A stretch of DNA of 64,000 nt from Diplocarpon mali (GCA_024741835.1 JAENRP010000072.1:109529-173528), one strand, 5' to 3'; counted from the stretch's first letter, positions 43,582-58,000 are shown. Numbers and translations are program-made. The notes: generated by a model not told the origin, from the sequence alone.

Positions 43582-45568
43582 ATGAGATCTTCCCCTCCCA
43601 TGGCGCCCCTCGGGACCGAAGACTCGTACCGCCCCTCGAACGACACAGAAGGTGACTCACAATCATCCTCAAGCAACTCTCCAGCTCGCGCAGACTATGA
43701 GGAATCAGATTTCTATGGCGGCAACAACGACTCTCAGTCCTCCATAGGGGTTCCCACGTTCCAGGATATGGCAGTAACAGAGGAGTGTATCACGGCCTCG
43801 AACCGTCTGCCAGCAGAGGTCCTTATCGGTATATTTTCGAAGCTCAGCAGCCCACAAGATTTGTTGAATTGCCTGCTCGTATCGAAGAGATGGGCAAAGA
43901 ACAGTGTTGATCTCCTCTGGCACCGACCCTCGTGTACAACCTGGGCTCGGCACAGCTCTATCTGCGCCACTCTCATCAAACAAAACCCATACTTCGAATA
44001 CCGAGAATCAGTCAAGCGCTTGAACTTGGCGCAGTTAGCAGAAAGCTGCAGCGATGGGAGTGTCCTTGCGTTGCAACATTGTAATCGGATTGAGCGTTTG
44101 ACGTTGACTGGCTGCAAGGGTCTGACGGACTCCGGAATATCTGGGCTTCTCAATAATAGCAAAAATCTGCTAGCTCTTGACATCTCCGGGGTCTTTCAAG
44201 TCACCGAGGCATCGATTTATGCTCTTGCGGCACACTGTCATAAGCTGCAAGGTCTCAACATTTCTGGTTGCACCAAGATATCCAACCAGTCCATGATTGC
44301 CGTTGCTGAAGCCTGCAATTATCTCAAGAGAGTAAGTATTGCTTGCTGATTTGCTCTAAGCCATGCTAACTTTATGTAGCTCAAGCTCAACAATTGCGAT
44401 CAGCTCGACGACTCTAGCATTACGGCATTTGCTGTAAACTGCCCCAACATCCTCGAGATCGACTTACACCAGTGCAGGCTGATTGGCAATGGTCCAGTCA
44501 CCGCCCTCATCCAGCGTGGCCAGACATTGCGTGAACTTCGACTCGCTCACTGCGAACTTATATCCGATGAAGCATTCATGCCTTTGTCGCTGAACAAGAC
44601 CTTCGAGCATCTTCGTATACTCGACCTGACAAGTTGTGCGCGTTTGACTGATCAAGCCATTGAGAAGATTATTGAAGTTGCGCCACGGTTAAGAAACTTG
44701 GTTTTCGCGAAATGCAGAAATCTAACCGACCAATCCGTTAATGCAATCAGCAAGCTCGGGAAAAACCTTCACTTTTTACATCTTGGGCACTGTAGCCAGA
44801 TTACAGACGCTGCAGTCAAGAAGCTAGTGCAAAATTGTAACCGGATACGATATATTGATCTTGGATGCTGCATTCACCTGACTGATGAGTCTGTTAAGAA
44901 ACTGGCCACGCTTCCAAAATTGAGAAGAATTGGTCTCGTGAAGTGCTCAAATATCACCAATGAGAGTGTTTACGCTCTGGCGCAAAGCGCCCACCGATAC
45001 CCTCGCTACCGAATGTCCCATGGAGATCTCCTTGAGCATACGCCTGCAAGTAGCCTTGAGAGAGTCCATCTCAGTTACTGTACCAACCTGACCCTCAACG
45101 TATGTTCGCTACGACCTTCTACGCATGACCTAGCTAACCTCATATTCAGAGTATTGTTGTTCTTCTCAACAACTGCCAGAAGTTAACTCATTTAAGCTTA
45201 ACGGGCGTACAATCCTTCCTCCGATCAGACTTAGAACAGTTTTGTAGAGAGGCACCCGCAGGTAAATTATATGGCAAGTTTCGTCACGCATGCTTACCAT
45301 TTGTACTACAGAATTCACTGAGCATCAAAGAAATGTATTCTGCGTCTTCTCTGGCATGGGTGTCATGGGTCTGCGTAACCATCTCAATACTCTCGATGCG
45401 AGCGAAGGCGGCTATGATCCAATGATCGACGGCCCGTTAGACGACGATGATGATCGGACGATGACAGGCATGGGCGGCACAACGGCAATGATGGGCGCTA
45501 CTATCCTAGGTGACGATGACGATGGTGATGGTGATGAGGAACTCGAGGAAGTTGATGGCCAGACTTGA
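43582..45568 (+). CDS. GRR1: GRR1-type F-box/LRR protein of SCF ubiquitin ligase (four exons)
   Basis: Exons 43582-44331, 44380-45099, 45150-45261 and 45312-45568 give 612 residues; introns are 48, 50 and 50 nt, the first two with GCTAAC branch sites. An F-box (NRLPAEVLIGIFSKLSSPQDLLNCLLVSKRWAK, shown here in part by LPAEVLIGIF) lies at about residues 75-110. Roughly a dozen cysteine-containing leucine-rich repeats follow, with motifs such as LTLTGCKGLTDSGI and LDLTSCARLTDQAI. Grr1 recruits phosphorylated substrates to the Skp1-Cul1 ligase, linking nutrient sensing to cell-cycle control. The short tail after the last repeat is strongly acidic (DDDDDR, GDDDDGDGDEELEE). Confidence 0.93.
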
Positions 45569-46854
45569 AAGGACCCAATGACCTAGCACTCCTGAAAGCG
45601 AGAATGTCAAAGTACATGGGGACAGCGAGGGCANNGGGGGGGGGGGGACTGGGCACCAGCGAGCAGGCGTATGTTAAAATACTGTCATTCGATACCCAAA
45701 GGTCTTGCGCGACCTTCACGAGTAAATTAGCATGGATATTTTATCTGGCTATTCTACATCTGATCTGGCCAGCACGGGAACCAAAGACGTGTTTCGATTT
45801 CGCTTATTCGAACGGTGCCAGCAGGAAAAGCAAGAGGGGCAAGTACAGCCTATACAACGTTGTGGAATATTGGTGATTGGTCTTAGCCTAGTCCTACCTC
45901 ACCAGTATTATTTTATGCATTGGGCCTTCACCTGTTTGGCAATCAATCTTCTTTCCCCTATAATAAGCATTTGTGTTTGGCGAATAACTCCAAAATCGCC
46001 TTATCACTCTCCCTTCAGGTGGACTAATTTCCGCATAGATCTCTTCCAGTGGTCAGTTTCCACTTGCCCTATCGAGTTACTCCGTCCCCAAATCTCTATC
46101 CTACTTTTCTGCTCCGGAGGTTAGATTCCTTCGAATCCTGGCTCTTGCAGGAGGGGCTGTGAGCTATGAATGAGATGATAGGCAGGCGGTTGCACACCAT
46201 CTAAATCTCTGCATTCAAATGAGTTGTCGTTTTCCATATCAGTCCTTGTGCTAGTACCGCCTTGTATATCCAGATACGGTGGGTTCTTCTTCTGGGCTTG
46301 CATTGTCAGTCCCGACTTTTGATTTCCAGCGTTTGTTCGTGGTTTGCATCTTTCTTAATATCTTTGGGTGTTTTTTCTCTCTTTCTCTCCATCTATCCTG
46401 CTCCTACTCGCGTCGCGACTGTAATTTCTGCTCTGATGCCTGGAGTGGAATCATTTTTGAGAAGGGGTATTTCAAGTTCGAGGTGACATGATGCGCAATT
46501 AGCTCCCTGGTCAAAACCATCGGGTGGTAGGCTATGGTAGTCGCCGGCTCTCCCTCGGGTGAGTACGTCAAGCATCCTCTTCATGCGAGATCTGCATATT
46601 TACTCCTTTGTAGGCGACATGACATAATCGTTTTGTTAGCCTGCGTTATGTATTTGACGACGGAAACATTTCACATTCGAAACAAAGTCACCAAATTTAC
46701 GAATACAACCCAGACCGAAGCGGTATCTTACATTTCTTGAACACACTCCACTAACTTGCCTTCAGCCAAGCGTCATCTAAACGCCAGCCTCCCTTCTTCC
46801 AACCCTCTGTATATACCGCAGCCACTGCCTCTGCCAGTATCACATCACCGGCAC
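45569..46854. other. Intergenic, one two-base N gap
   Basis: Downstream of GRR1. Two Ns at 45634-45635 sit beside a G homopolymer. The plus-strand open frames near 46260-46490 are hydrophobic but lack a recognisable pattern. No gene is assigned. Confidence 0.4.
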
Positions 46855-47190
46855 TCAGAAAAGGCCACCCAGGCCAATCTTGCAGACGAAGCAATTGCCG
46901 TGCTTCCTCTGCTCCTCGCGGCCGTGCTTCTTGTCCTCCTCGCTACACGGCCACTCGCCTTTGCCTGCTCCTTCTCTGCTCTGCTTCGTGCCCTCCTTTT
47001 CGTAGGCCTGCTCCTGCGTGGCGCCGCGCTTGCGGTCGCGACACTTCCTGCAGTGGCCTTCGACTGTGATGGCTTCTTGCTGGCTGCCCACGCAGTCTCG
47101 CTGGGAGCAGCGGGAGAGGGCGGAGCTGCTGTGCTGCTGACAGCCGAGATGGGTGGTGGTGGTTTGGAAGCACATTTTGGAATAGCTCAT
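46855..47190 (-). CDS. Small cysteine-containing protein, unknown function
   Basis: A 111-residue frame with a real ATG at 47190. The N-terminal third (MCFQTTTTHLGCQQHSSSA, then SRCSQRDC) has cysteines in regular spacing. CRKCRDRK supplies a CxxC and the C-terminal FVCKIG adds another (CFVC). The middle is charged and low in complexity (YEKEGTKQSREGAG). There is no signal peptide. The two CxxC pairs could bind a metal, but no named domain is recognised. It may contain an unrecognised intron in the low-complexity part. Antisense to it is a longer, leucine-rich plus-strand frame that I consider a shadow. Confidence 0.45.
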   Translation of the reverse strand: MSYSKMCFQTTTTHLGCQQHSSSALSRCSQRDCVGSQQEAITVEGHCRKCRDRKRGATQEQAYEKEGTKQSREGAGKGEWPCSEEDKKHGREEQRKHGNCFVCKIGLGGLF

Positions 47191-50100
47191 TCTTTTTTGC
47201 TTTGCTTTGCTTTGCTTGGGGTTTTGTAGGTCTTTCTTGTGTATCTTTTTGCGTATGTGGATGGCTTGGTATTAGGAACCTTGCTGTTTTCTTTTTTCTT
47301 TTTTCTTCCTTCTTTAATCGAGAGAGCTTATTCATGGCGAGGATCAGACTGTCATGGATGAAGGGGGTTAATATACCAGCCTAAACAATGCTGTTCTTCT
47401 CACAATGCGAGAACATGCTCAAAGAGCCGTACAATAGATCTTCTTGGAAACAAGACCCCTTTGCACGCGAGACACAAAGAATCGCGGCCGAGACAATCGA
47501 GCGTGTCCTTCCGGTACAAAGGGAGTCGGGCGTTTGGTGGATTCAGCTTTGGAACATCTTTGATCCAAGTATGTGGTTAGCTTCTTCGACTGTTCGCCGT
47601 TTTGAAACTATCAGCGTGCTCATGACTAGCGCTGCCTCTGACTGGAAGAGGTGAAACTTTTGGTCTGCTTGGGTTCTCCGTCTGGTCGTTCGCCGAGTCT
47701 GAGAGATTGTGGATGCCGGGCAGCATACTACGCGCCATCCCTGGAAGTCTCTCGTCGAGCCTGCGCTCGCGGGGTGTCGATTCAGGTATGCCTGGTAGAA
47801 TATAAGATGTAGAACCATGGCTCTTTAAAGTACGTATGGTGGTATGTACAGATATAGGGGGTCTGTTTTGGACGCCAAGCGCATAGCCACCAAAGCTACT
47901 ACATCTTCGTTTTAAATATCCCTTCTTCTCCGAGCATCCCTAACTCAGCCCTGGAATTAGTACAGAGCTGGGCGTTGGGCAGAGCATAACCGGATAACCC
48001 GGGTAATGGAGGACTAGATATCATACCTGGCTAGATCTTGGAAACCGGGTAAAGACCTTTTGAGTACGGGGTATATCCGGAAATACATTGCAAAATCCTG
48101 ATATAAAATCTATAACTTAAGTGGAAACCAATAAATCAGTTCTCGTGTGAAATGATCATCTAAGGATAAATCTATGTTATGATTCTGTTGCAAAATCATA
48201 ATTCAGGTACAAATTTGCTCTATATCTTGCTCCTTCTTCGCGTAGAGCTCCAAACACAGCCCTGACATCGCCTTCCAGTACAGCTTCAGTGTAATCGGTA
48301 CGGTTTCTAAACGCTCCCTGGACGTAGCCATGGTAGAAAGAGAGGGGAGGGGATACTTGAGCGATGCCCAAATCTGATTAAAATAGTAATCTATGAGCGA
48401 CGGGGCCAGACATTCTATTTAGCTCCAACTACCCGGGGACCTACCTACCGTCTTTGTATTCGTATACTTTTTTAGTATTCGCCTAGCAAGCCCCCAGTTT
48501 CTAGCTACCCACCCAAGTAAGCACATCTTCTGTAGACATATCCAGGTATACATACACGCGCCCAACTCTGAATCAGTAGTTCAGAGCAGAATCCGAAAGA
48601 ACGGATGTTTCCCATCTCATATGATCGCAAACCTTTCAAAGCGGCAAACGTTACTAAGCTTTTCCGCAAAGCTGGAGGATCGAGTAGCGACTTACCTCCG
48701 GCGCCAATCTAACCTAAAGAGGGTGCTTTAGTCTTTGAGGGTACGTAGTGATAAAGGGAATCGATTTGGTTCAATACAAAATGTTACTATTTAATTCATA
48801 TGCCCTCGGCCTGGTATTGGTTCCCATTGCCCTCGGGCCTTAACCATCGAGTGTGTCTTTTGCGTTTATTTGATTATGACACCTTGTGTGATACTGTCTC
48901 CCTGTTCATTAAAATATCTTTCTAGATTGACTGCTCGCTTGCGGGAGCTTTTGCTCTGTATTAGAGCTGCGGATATTCTAGAGCGTTTACCCCTATCTAG
49001 ATCTTTTTGAATCACAGATTTACAACAACCAGAACTACCCTCATGATGCCGTTGGGGCGGTTTTATGTATCTAATCAATTTGGGTTCGTGGTTGGGGAGA
49101 GACAATAACAAGTCATAAGTTATAAGAGAAAACTCGGGGTGGTTGGTATCACAGGACTTCGAGATTAATTACGGGGGAGCTAACTGAGTTGTATCGGAAA
49201 CTACTACGTACTTCCCAGAGGTTTCGCGCAGCGATTGCGGCTTATTGTTTCCCTATCTTCAAAACTTTGCAGGGCTATTATTCGTTGATTTTTGACCAAA
49301 CTTTTCAAGTTCCCAAAACTTTCAGTCTGTGGAGGCTTGAAGAGGCCAGCATTTGCGGCAGACAGGTCACCTTGTCATTTCTCATTTCAATGATGACCTT
49401 TGACTTAGATGAGGAGCCAGGGGGCCAGCTAGGCTCTTTCAGAGCGTCGTCAACGAATTCCTCGCTTGTCATCTCCCCGCTGTCGCGCCTTGTCCTTGTC
49501 CCTCTTCTCCATGGCTTCTTCGTACTTATCCAGTTCACGCGTCTTCTACGCTACGAATGCATCAAGCTCTTCTGCGTTATCATATGACTTCTCACGCCAG
49601 ACCCGCTCAGCAGCCCCCAAACGCCGGCGCAGAATTGTAGAAAGATAGCTGTGGTGATCGTGGAAACCGGCTAAAAGTAGCGTATGCAGCCAAACAGCCC
49701 CCGAGGCTTGCGACCACTATACAAGACTAGAGAGCTCTCTCTCATGTCCTCGCAATCCTGCCTCTTTCTTCTCTAAATCACGTACGAAAATCTCTAAATA
49801 TTTGAAACACTTGGCGGCAATCTTCGGCGGCTCATCGTCCTCGCAGTCCTACCCGGACTTGACGAATCTGTCTTGGAGAAGCCACCACGGTACCGAGCCG
49901 AACAGCTGAGCGGATCTGATGTATGGCCAATCGAGGTCTACTATTTCAATGACAGTTATGTCTTCCCTGCTTCGGCAAACGAGATTGGCCAAGCGGAAAT
50001 AGTTGCAAATCAGCTTGAACTTGCAATAGTAATATTCCGGCTTGACCGAGTCGGATATAAAGATTTTCTCGAGCCTCGGACGCTAGATGGTTGCTACTAT

Positions 50101-51796
50101 CATGGAATGGGCCATAAATTGAGTTCGGATGGTCAACGAGCTGCTTCCAGTCCTGATCGGCAAGATATTGAAAGCACTTGATCGTCGTCGCGAACCCCTG
50201 GCTTCGGTCGCCTAGAGAACATTGGCTTACTGAATGTACTCGATCAGAGTACCAAAGAGAAAGGTAAAGGAAAGCAACAAGCCACAATGAAAATTTCAAC
50301 CACTCCATCGCGTAAGATACCATGTGCCTTAAGATTTAGTAGGCGTATCAGCGTACAGCTTTGAGCATCAGCGGTTGGTGATGGTAGGCTGCCTTTCTGG
50401 TCAGAGTCGAGCGTGAAGACTTGAAGCCGAAAGCTCGCTAATTCTCCAAATATAAATATGATGCCACTTTTGCTAATTCCGTCCCTTGCAAACATGGTGG
50501 GGACCTTGGCAGTTTGGTCCTCGAAAACATCAATAGCGCCTACACTGTCGATGAAGCCCATGATGAACGACGGACCTAGACCAAGCGGGTTGCTAGCAGC
50601 AGGACCCAACGCGTGAATTCTCGACCGCCAATCCTGTCATGGACAAGTGTCAGGGCTGTCACATCCTTGCTAACTTTCTCGTCGGTGTGGTCATCACTGA
50701 TCATCCCCACCCGAGAGAAACGAACCTTCCAATCGGTACTGTCGTTGAAGACCATCTCCACATGGGCATTGAACATTGCGAAATCTACCGTCGAGTTAAA
50801 ACGAAAGCTGATCGGGATGGAAATTCGTCACCACACCGGCCGAAGCGACAATCCACATGCTGAAGTCCAGTGTATACGACTCACCCTTTTAAGAACGGCA
50901 AAGAGGGGGTTGGGATAGCTCTCCAGAGAAGAGAGCTGATATGTCATGTAGAGAGATTTCTTACCAAGGGGAATTACAAGGTCCGAACAGTAGTAAACAA
51001 TCGGGATATCTACTCTGCTCAAAGGCTCCAACAGCCCTTACTTGGGCGAGTTCGGATTATTCTGTTCCAGTACCGATGTCAACACCGGCTATTCATCGGG
51101 CCCCGCAACAGTAGTAGTCAGTGCCTTAATTATGCCTGATTGAGTAAGCGCCTTACAAGCCCTTAGATGATGTTGTACTTCTCGCACCAAAATACTTCCT
51201 TTATTAATTTGATTATCTTTGCATTCACATATTAAGTCACGCAAAGCATAAAGCTCCATATGAATCTCATTAAAGCATGTAGCTTGCTGTAGAGTCTATA
51301 ATTCAAATGATAATCCCAACTGTGTTCTGCCTAACCAAGCCATGGCTAAGCCCCAATCAAGACGGGACTTAATCGAATAAGCTTCTAGCTAAGCAATGTG
51401 GCCTTAGCTTGCATATAGAAGCAAATTTTCGAAGAGCCAACGAAAAAGCTTTTTTTTTGAGCTTTGATAAAACCTAGCTTCGTTTAGTGAACAGACGCTG
51501 TCCTGTTTGCACAACGCTTAGCGAAGTAGCAAAAGCGCTAATCTAGCTTACGATAGCTCTGATCACGTTAGGTGGTTGGTTTGTATTGCAAAAGGGGTAA
51601 ACCGGAATTTCCTAGTGGCTGAGATATTTCCTTCCTCTGACTTGGCGGGAGACAGGTGCTCTTTAATTTTCCAGCGAAACATGTCATATGTTAAGCCTTA
51701 TTACCTACCAAACTCTAGACTTGACATGAACTCTATTCCCGAATCATATATTAGCACGAGTGCTGCCCACAAGACCAACAATTGCTAACCCGAAAT
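47191..51796. other. Gene-poor region, decayed frames
   Basis: Composition is mixed to AT-rich, and open frames are short and interrupted. A minus-strand stretch at 50776-50576 (VFNDSTDWKVRFSRVGMISD) and another at 49111-48866 look like remnants of coding sequence, but I cannot name them. Confidence 0.4.
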
Positions 51797-52063
51797 ATGT
51801 TGAAAGAGGTAATTTCGCTGGCGATCATCCTAGGCTTTATGTGGAATATACTTTATGTCGACCATCCGGATACGAAATCATACACCCTCGCTTTTGTAGG
51901 CAGCCTGGCTGCGCTTTCGCCGTTTGTGTTGGGATGGATGTACTGGCGTGAGTTGAAGAGAGGAGTGGCGTCTCGAGAGATCCTCAGCTTTCGGTATTGG
52001 AGAGAGATGAAGAACCGGAGACCAGCTTCTGGTGAACAAGATGGCGATGTCACTCTGGCAGTC
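51797..52063 (+). CDS. Possible small membrane protein, unknown
   Basis: From ATG 51797 the frame encodes MLKEVISLAIILGFMWNILY, a hydrophobic helix, then a second helix (LAFVGSLAALSPFVLGWMYW) and a basic tail. At about 52063 a strong GTAAGT donor follows the codon run TLAV, suggesting that this is the first exon of a spliced gene; the following exon was not found. Codon use resembles real coding sequence more than its neighbours, but the gene is unproven. Confidence 0.35.
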
Positions 52064-55000
52064 GTAAGTGTGGGCCGTGAGTCCGGCTGGCGAGCTGGAG
52101 GCAACGGCTGATGTTGGGTGTGTTCCGGGGAAGACTCAGAGTTTTGATGCGGTTCCTGGGCACTCTGAGTGCTTTTCTTGGGAAATTCGTGCGTATAGAT
52201 GGCAGTCGGTTGTAAGTCATCCCTTCCCTAGCGGCAGGGTTGTTGTTCTGATAAATAAGTAGACCACATCTGCCAAACGATGACCATAAGAGCTACCAAA
52301 ATCGTTACTTCAGATGCCGTTTGCCAACTTCAAATCGTTTTTTGAATGCACATCTTTCATGGAGCATTGTCCAAACAGTATTGCGACGTGTTGGGCGAAA
52401 CTCGTAGTTTCAAGAAATTGGCTAAGAGACGAAAAGTCGAGTTTTGCATAACTAATTCAACTATAATTAGCCATTACGTGAATCTGCTCTTTCCAACTGA
52501 AATTTTTTACAGTCAAGAGATCATAGCATTTTCAAAAAAATATGAAGAAAACCCCCACTCAGTCACGGAATCAAAATTCACCTGTATCGTATGACTCAGC
52601 CAGCTTCACTGAATAATCATGCTTGTAGTGCCCGGCCTTGATTACTGGGTCCGATACTGTCAAATTCGAAACCAAAGACTTGCACCAGAATGGTTTGGCA
52701 AGATCCTTCTCCACACAGTCCAGCAAACTACAAAAACTAGCCCTATAAACATCGAAGAGAGAGCATGGCTGTTACAGCAAGAAAGCTTTTCTCCTTCCAT
52801 TTGACAAGACGACCCCATTCCGGTTTTGCCATCCCGAACATAATTTCTCGTAGCCTTGAGTGTCCTTTTTGACGCTTTTCCAGGATTGACAAATGGCAGT
52901 GGCGTCTTCGCTGACACGAAAGACGGAGAGTACCGCAAAGAAGATGCTGCAATCAGAACTTTGCTTCACGGTATGGACAATTTGAGGAGTTTCTTTGCCG
53001 TGTTGAAGTTTGCAAGAATCAATGACGGAGATGGAAAAGAGCTCGTTGGAAAGTGGATGCATGGACTGAGAGTATTCTGAGGATGCCTGTCAACAGAATA
53101 GATGGGCGAGCATAGAGAGAACTCAGGCGCAGAAGCTTCTCAGCGAGGGAATGAATACGGGATGGCCTCTGTCAGATAAGCGATTTTGAAGAGCTGGCTC
53201 AAGCATATTCAGTGGAAGATGATAATATTCATATTGTTTGTGTCGTGGATCCGCAGAAGGGCAACGCCAGGTACCTGGAAAGCGGTGCTTATGTTGATAA
53301 TGGCGATGACAGATTCTCATGTGTTGGATTGAAGTGCTGGGCATGGCTAAATCATCGTTACCCATAGATAAATTACGCGGAATGAATAGATTGTGTTAAA
53401 CCAACTGCTAATTGATGTGACACCGCTGCCGACTTCACTGAGAAGACTTGGTCAGATAGGCTCTTGATTCTTACTTTGCCTGCGAAAGTGAGAAGTCGTC
53501 CAAGTATGCATCTATCTTTCTATACTCAACCTTCCATCCGTGTGTTGACCAGCTATTCCAAGCTCGCTTACGGCGGTTGATAAGCAAATCTACCTCCAGC
53601 TCTGTCAATACCAGCTGCAGTTTGCCGAGGTCACATGACTCAGAGGACCCCTACCAATCTTTCCCTTCCCATTGGTCCCTTGGAACTTTTGTTGCATATC
53701 GCAAAGTTCAACTCAACCTCGACGTTCCGGGGAAATGCTCCACGCCGAGGCGATTCTTAGACAGTAAATACCACGCTCGCGACCAGATCCGAGGCCCCTG
53801 TCCCGTACTCGGACTTGATGCTTCGCGCTTCGCAGGTACTTCGGTCAACTTCTTCTTTCCCGGACGGTTGATCAGAAAACCTACAACTTGCACTCTTTGG
53901 CCCGATGTCTATACGGAGGTCAGTCAAGGTACCAAAACGAAAGCCGGATTGCGAGAAATCTATCCGATGCGTGATCCACCGTTTTCGAAATATACTGCTA
54001 AAGATCAGTATGAAATGCCATGCTTTTAGGTTTGAAGAGGTCAATCTAAGTTTTAGGGCGTTCGGTTTATTTCGCGAACTTTTGCAAGTGGTTAGAATTC
54101 TTACTTTTCAGTGGATTTCTGCCCTAGTTTCGATCCCCCGTACTCGGTCAAAAAAAAGAAGAAGAAAGAAAGAAAATCTAAAGGAGACAGCAACTTTGCA
54201 CGCCCTGTTTGGTAGCACAGCAGAGTGTAGCCTTGGGAAGTGCTCACGATTCGCAGCAACGACTGAGCGGCTGAGACCCGCGAGGTCGCCTCGCTGAGGA
54301 CTAGTTGGCAGCAAAGCGAAGCAAGCTGGGTTGTAGCGAGAGCCGCAAGTCGTGGAACTCTCCCAGGAAGACGTCGAACTCTTGAGATCTCCGGCCCCCC
54401 CGAGCAACCCCCCTTTCCACCCCTCGCTTACGCTCCCGGCTCACAACACCAGCTCTCGCACCTGCATCCAATCAGCGCTCGGCTCTATCCGAGCCCGCGA
54501 ACCAGGCAACACATGCGGCCGCCTCTTTTTCGCTGCGACGCGAGCGACGGTACTATGGAGACGTGTTGGCGTTCCACTTCTTGCCCAAAGAGGGGCTGTC
54601 GTGGCCGAGGTTCGCGTTCGTGAGCCATTCAGATTGGGCCGCTCGGAAAGAGACATTTCTACGATGTGCAACAAAAGTCTCGAGATGTTTAGCTTTCGTG
54701 GGAATGAGTTACCTGTAGGATGTTGACGAAGCACGGCATGGAGCTTGGGTCGCATCGAGATGGACCCTTGTTTACCCTTGGGAAGCAGCTGCGCCCAGTC
54801 GAGATATAAATCGTGGAGGTGCGGATATCCAAGGGCTGAAGTGCAACCGGATGTCAACCTTCCTGATCGGAGCCTCTGCTTATATCACGTGTGGGTATAC
54901 TTACTTATCCCCTTCTTCCTCTTTTTCCTCTCCAGTCAACAACATATTCGGGCGCTTTGGGCGCTGGCCAGCACGGATCCAATACTCAAAGCCAACCAAG

Positions 55001-58000
55001 GAGCTTGGCCACGACACGCCACGGATTCGTACAGCTATCAAAATAGAATCGAGTCAAAACATTTGCTCTGTTTTCTGCTCATACGTCGTTTGGTAATGAT
55101 ACAGCGACAAGTCTACCCATTACTCTACTAAAAGTTGGTAGTTGAGAGATTGGCCAAGTATAAAGTAGAGGTATTTTTTATTTTATATATGTTCACGAGT
55201 TTTGCCATGTAACAAAAATAGACAATTAGTAGGTTTATGTTGTAGTTGAGTTTTACATGCTCGCATTTATTTTGATAACTAGGAGTTTCAATTAGTTAAA
55301 TGCCTCCATTGCTACATCTAAGGCTCGGCTGTGCAGTTTCACGCGCGTCTGACGTGTAAGAGATATTCTTATCCCCTAAGAAATGCCTTCCCGTAGCCTT
55401 TCCTTTGATAAAAGTCACAAGTATCAACTCGTCTCTACATTGAAGCCTCTTATGCAGCCGTCTTCCTTTCTATTGATATCAGCCCATGCCAGAGTCCAGG
55501 CCTCGTAGCTCCGACTTTGTGCTTACAGTTAAGAAGGGGGGGGGGATGCGTGATTTCAAGAAGCAGGCAGGACAAGAAGATTTCATCTCTTTCCAAACTT
55601 GAAGCTGCTCGTCGAGTATGGGCGCAAATAGATCAGCATCTCTCTGGCTGTCACTCGAAAATCCGTCCTGTCTCTTGTCTTTCTGTTGTTGAAGCAGTAT
55701 TGAGACGAACCATGCCCTCGGCACGTTTTCATGCCACAAGAATTTGTTGGCGACTCTCGAGTTTGTCATATAAGGTGTCACCCCAATTCTTGCAAATTTT
55801 CGAAGTCTCGGATGTGATGGGTTGTGATGAGCAGTGCCTGTTCCATCCCACTTACGATCCAACACACGATATCGCACCTTCTCACGCTGGTGCAGAGTGA
55901 TTGATCACAGCGATGCTGGAGAGCTTCAGCGTTATGGAGCTACTCGTAGGTATGCCCCTCTTGGTCAGTCGGAGTACAAATACAAGACTCCATATCAGCT
56001 AATAATGAAATCAGGTGGCAATTTATGCTACTTACCACACATTCTTCCATCCTATGAGTCAGGATCCGGGGGTATAGTATATAAAGATATCATCGCTCTT
56101 GTTCGTCGTTAAAGTGTGCCGCGAAACTAGATCCGATATCAGAAAACTGTATGGTACTTATTCCTCTTATGAAAACTCGAAATTACCGATTTCGGACCCA
56201 GTTCGAGGACGTGGATTTGTGGCGTAATTCTGAAGTTGACGTTAAGTAACGGACCAAATGTTAACCTCACAAATCTACAAGAAGATTTCGCGAAACTGAC
56301 CTGACTCGTACTAATTGTGCAAATCCATTCTGGAGGTGTATGTAAAGGCTTTAGTATCGAGATTCTCAGACTCGCAAAGTGAGTTTTGAAGCTAGCTGTA
56401 TCAGTTGAACCGTGCCATAACCCTGACTACGTATTATTGTTGTTAAATACTAGGATGCCTTGAATATATGTAGTTTTAATCACAAAGTAACTTGTCTAGG
56501 GTACTAATAGCCACATTTGAATCATCAGAATTTGTGTTTGCCAAACCTATCTCTCAAAACTTCACCAACAAATTGTTTTTCGCCACGAACATGGCCCTGG
56601 TACGTCATGATACTGTTCTGTCAAAACTGTACCGCAAAACAGTACTCGACAGTGATACTGAGCTGCCAAATGCGCCCTTATGGGACTGTTGTCAGGATAG
56701 CACCCAATGACCTTGCACACAACAATCCAGACGTATGGCAAGAGCTCCACGTTACTTTGCAAAAATGCGCGTCTTGACTTCTCGTGTGTGTTGGCTAGTA
56801 TGCTTTTCCCGCGACAAACGAGAAGTGGAGAAATATCCAAAAACGATGATGGTATTTAAGGGAGACCAAGAATACTGCTCCGGGTTATTGGCTAGAGCAG
56901 ACTGCTATGTAAATTATTGAAACTGATAATCTGTTTCATTGCTGATAGTATCGCCAGAACGATAAGTAGGAAGAGCAGATTAAAAGGCAAAAAAGCCTTG
57001 CCTTCTTGTTTGACTGGCAAGCAAGTTTTGTACAATACATGCTGCGAAAACTTGCAAGAAGTCCCGTAGAAATTCCTTGAGCGAGCGTAGCGCTATTCGG
57101 GAGTACTTTTGATATCATACCTCTTACGCCAAAGTTTGGCTACGAACACTGTATTGCTCTAAGAGCAAGGGACAGTCGCCAAACGATCTCGTAATACTCC
57201 TTGACTGAGTAATAGTACAGAATCAACAGAAAGGAAACGAGATCTTCAAATTCAAAGCCGAGAGTCTGCAGCGAGATCAACGATCGAAGCGAAGATGGAG
57301 CCTCGATGCTCACGGGCTTACAAGTCTTTGAAGCTTCTATAGCACCGGCTCGACTGACAGGGTATTCTCTGCAACACTTGTCAGGGCAATATGCGATAGT
57401 ACCAGCCTATGGGGCGACTTGCCCGTCACCTGCAACACATGGACTGATGACTGATATCCGTAATATCTCCAGTTAGTCCCCCCCCCTGCTAGCAGTACTC
57501 AACAGGATTCCAGCAACCAGGATAAAATTCGTGGACACCGCGCCATTCTTCCTTCCCAGACGATCAGAGATGTACATCTAGCCCAGCATTCAAACACAGT
57601 CTTGCCACTAAAGAAAGCATGCGAAAGACGAGAGTACACGAAAGTCAAGAGAGCGGGATATAGGACTGCGAACATCAAGGATAGGCTATCGAATACCGAC
57701 GCATTGCAGCGAGCGGAGCCGACGGCCGAGCCCGAGAAGATTAACATCATCACGACAGAGAGTCCCGAGTAGGCAGCCTGGCCTGCAGCCAGAGACTGAG
57801 TTCGTGTTCCTTCGGGTCTCGTTAGGATACGCAGCTCTCTCGTCGGCCCTTTCTGTTTTGCTCAAGGATATGTCCGTGCCATCTGGCTCCTGGGGCGTTT
57901 CTTCTCCCGTCGTGGACGTAGGCTGCCACTTGCACGCAGGTGGTAGATACAAAGAGAAAAAGCAAATCGGGGGATACCAGATGGCAGGGGACAATCCGTG

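Noticed and set aside
46090..46150. tRNA-like TTCGAAT loop
   Set aside because: The flanking bases do not form the T-stem with the conserved G53-C61 pair, and no acceptor or D stem was found at the right distance.
46756..47229. Hydrophobic plus-strand ORF of 157 codons
   Set aside because: Leucine/alanine-rich antisense shadow of the cysteine-containing minus-strand frame, with no family pattern.
53577..54029. 150-codon plus-strand frame in the gene desert
   Set aside because: No domain, no splice context and no similarity I recognise; indistinguishable from chance.
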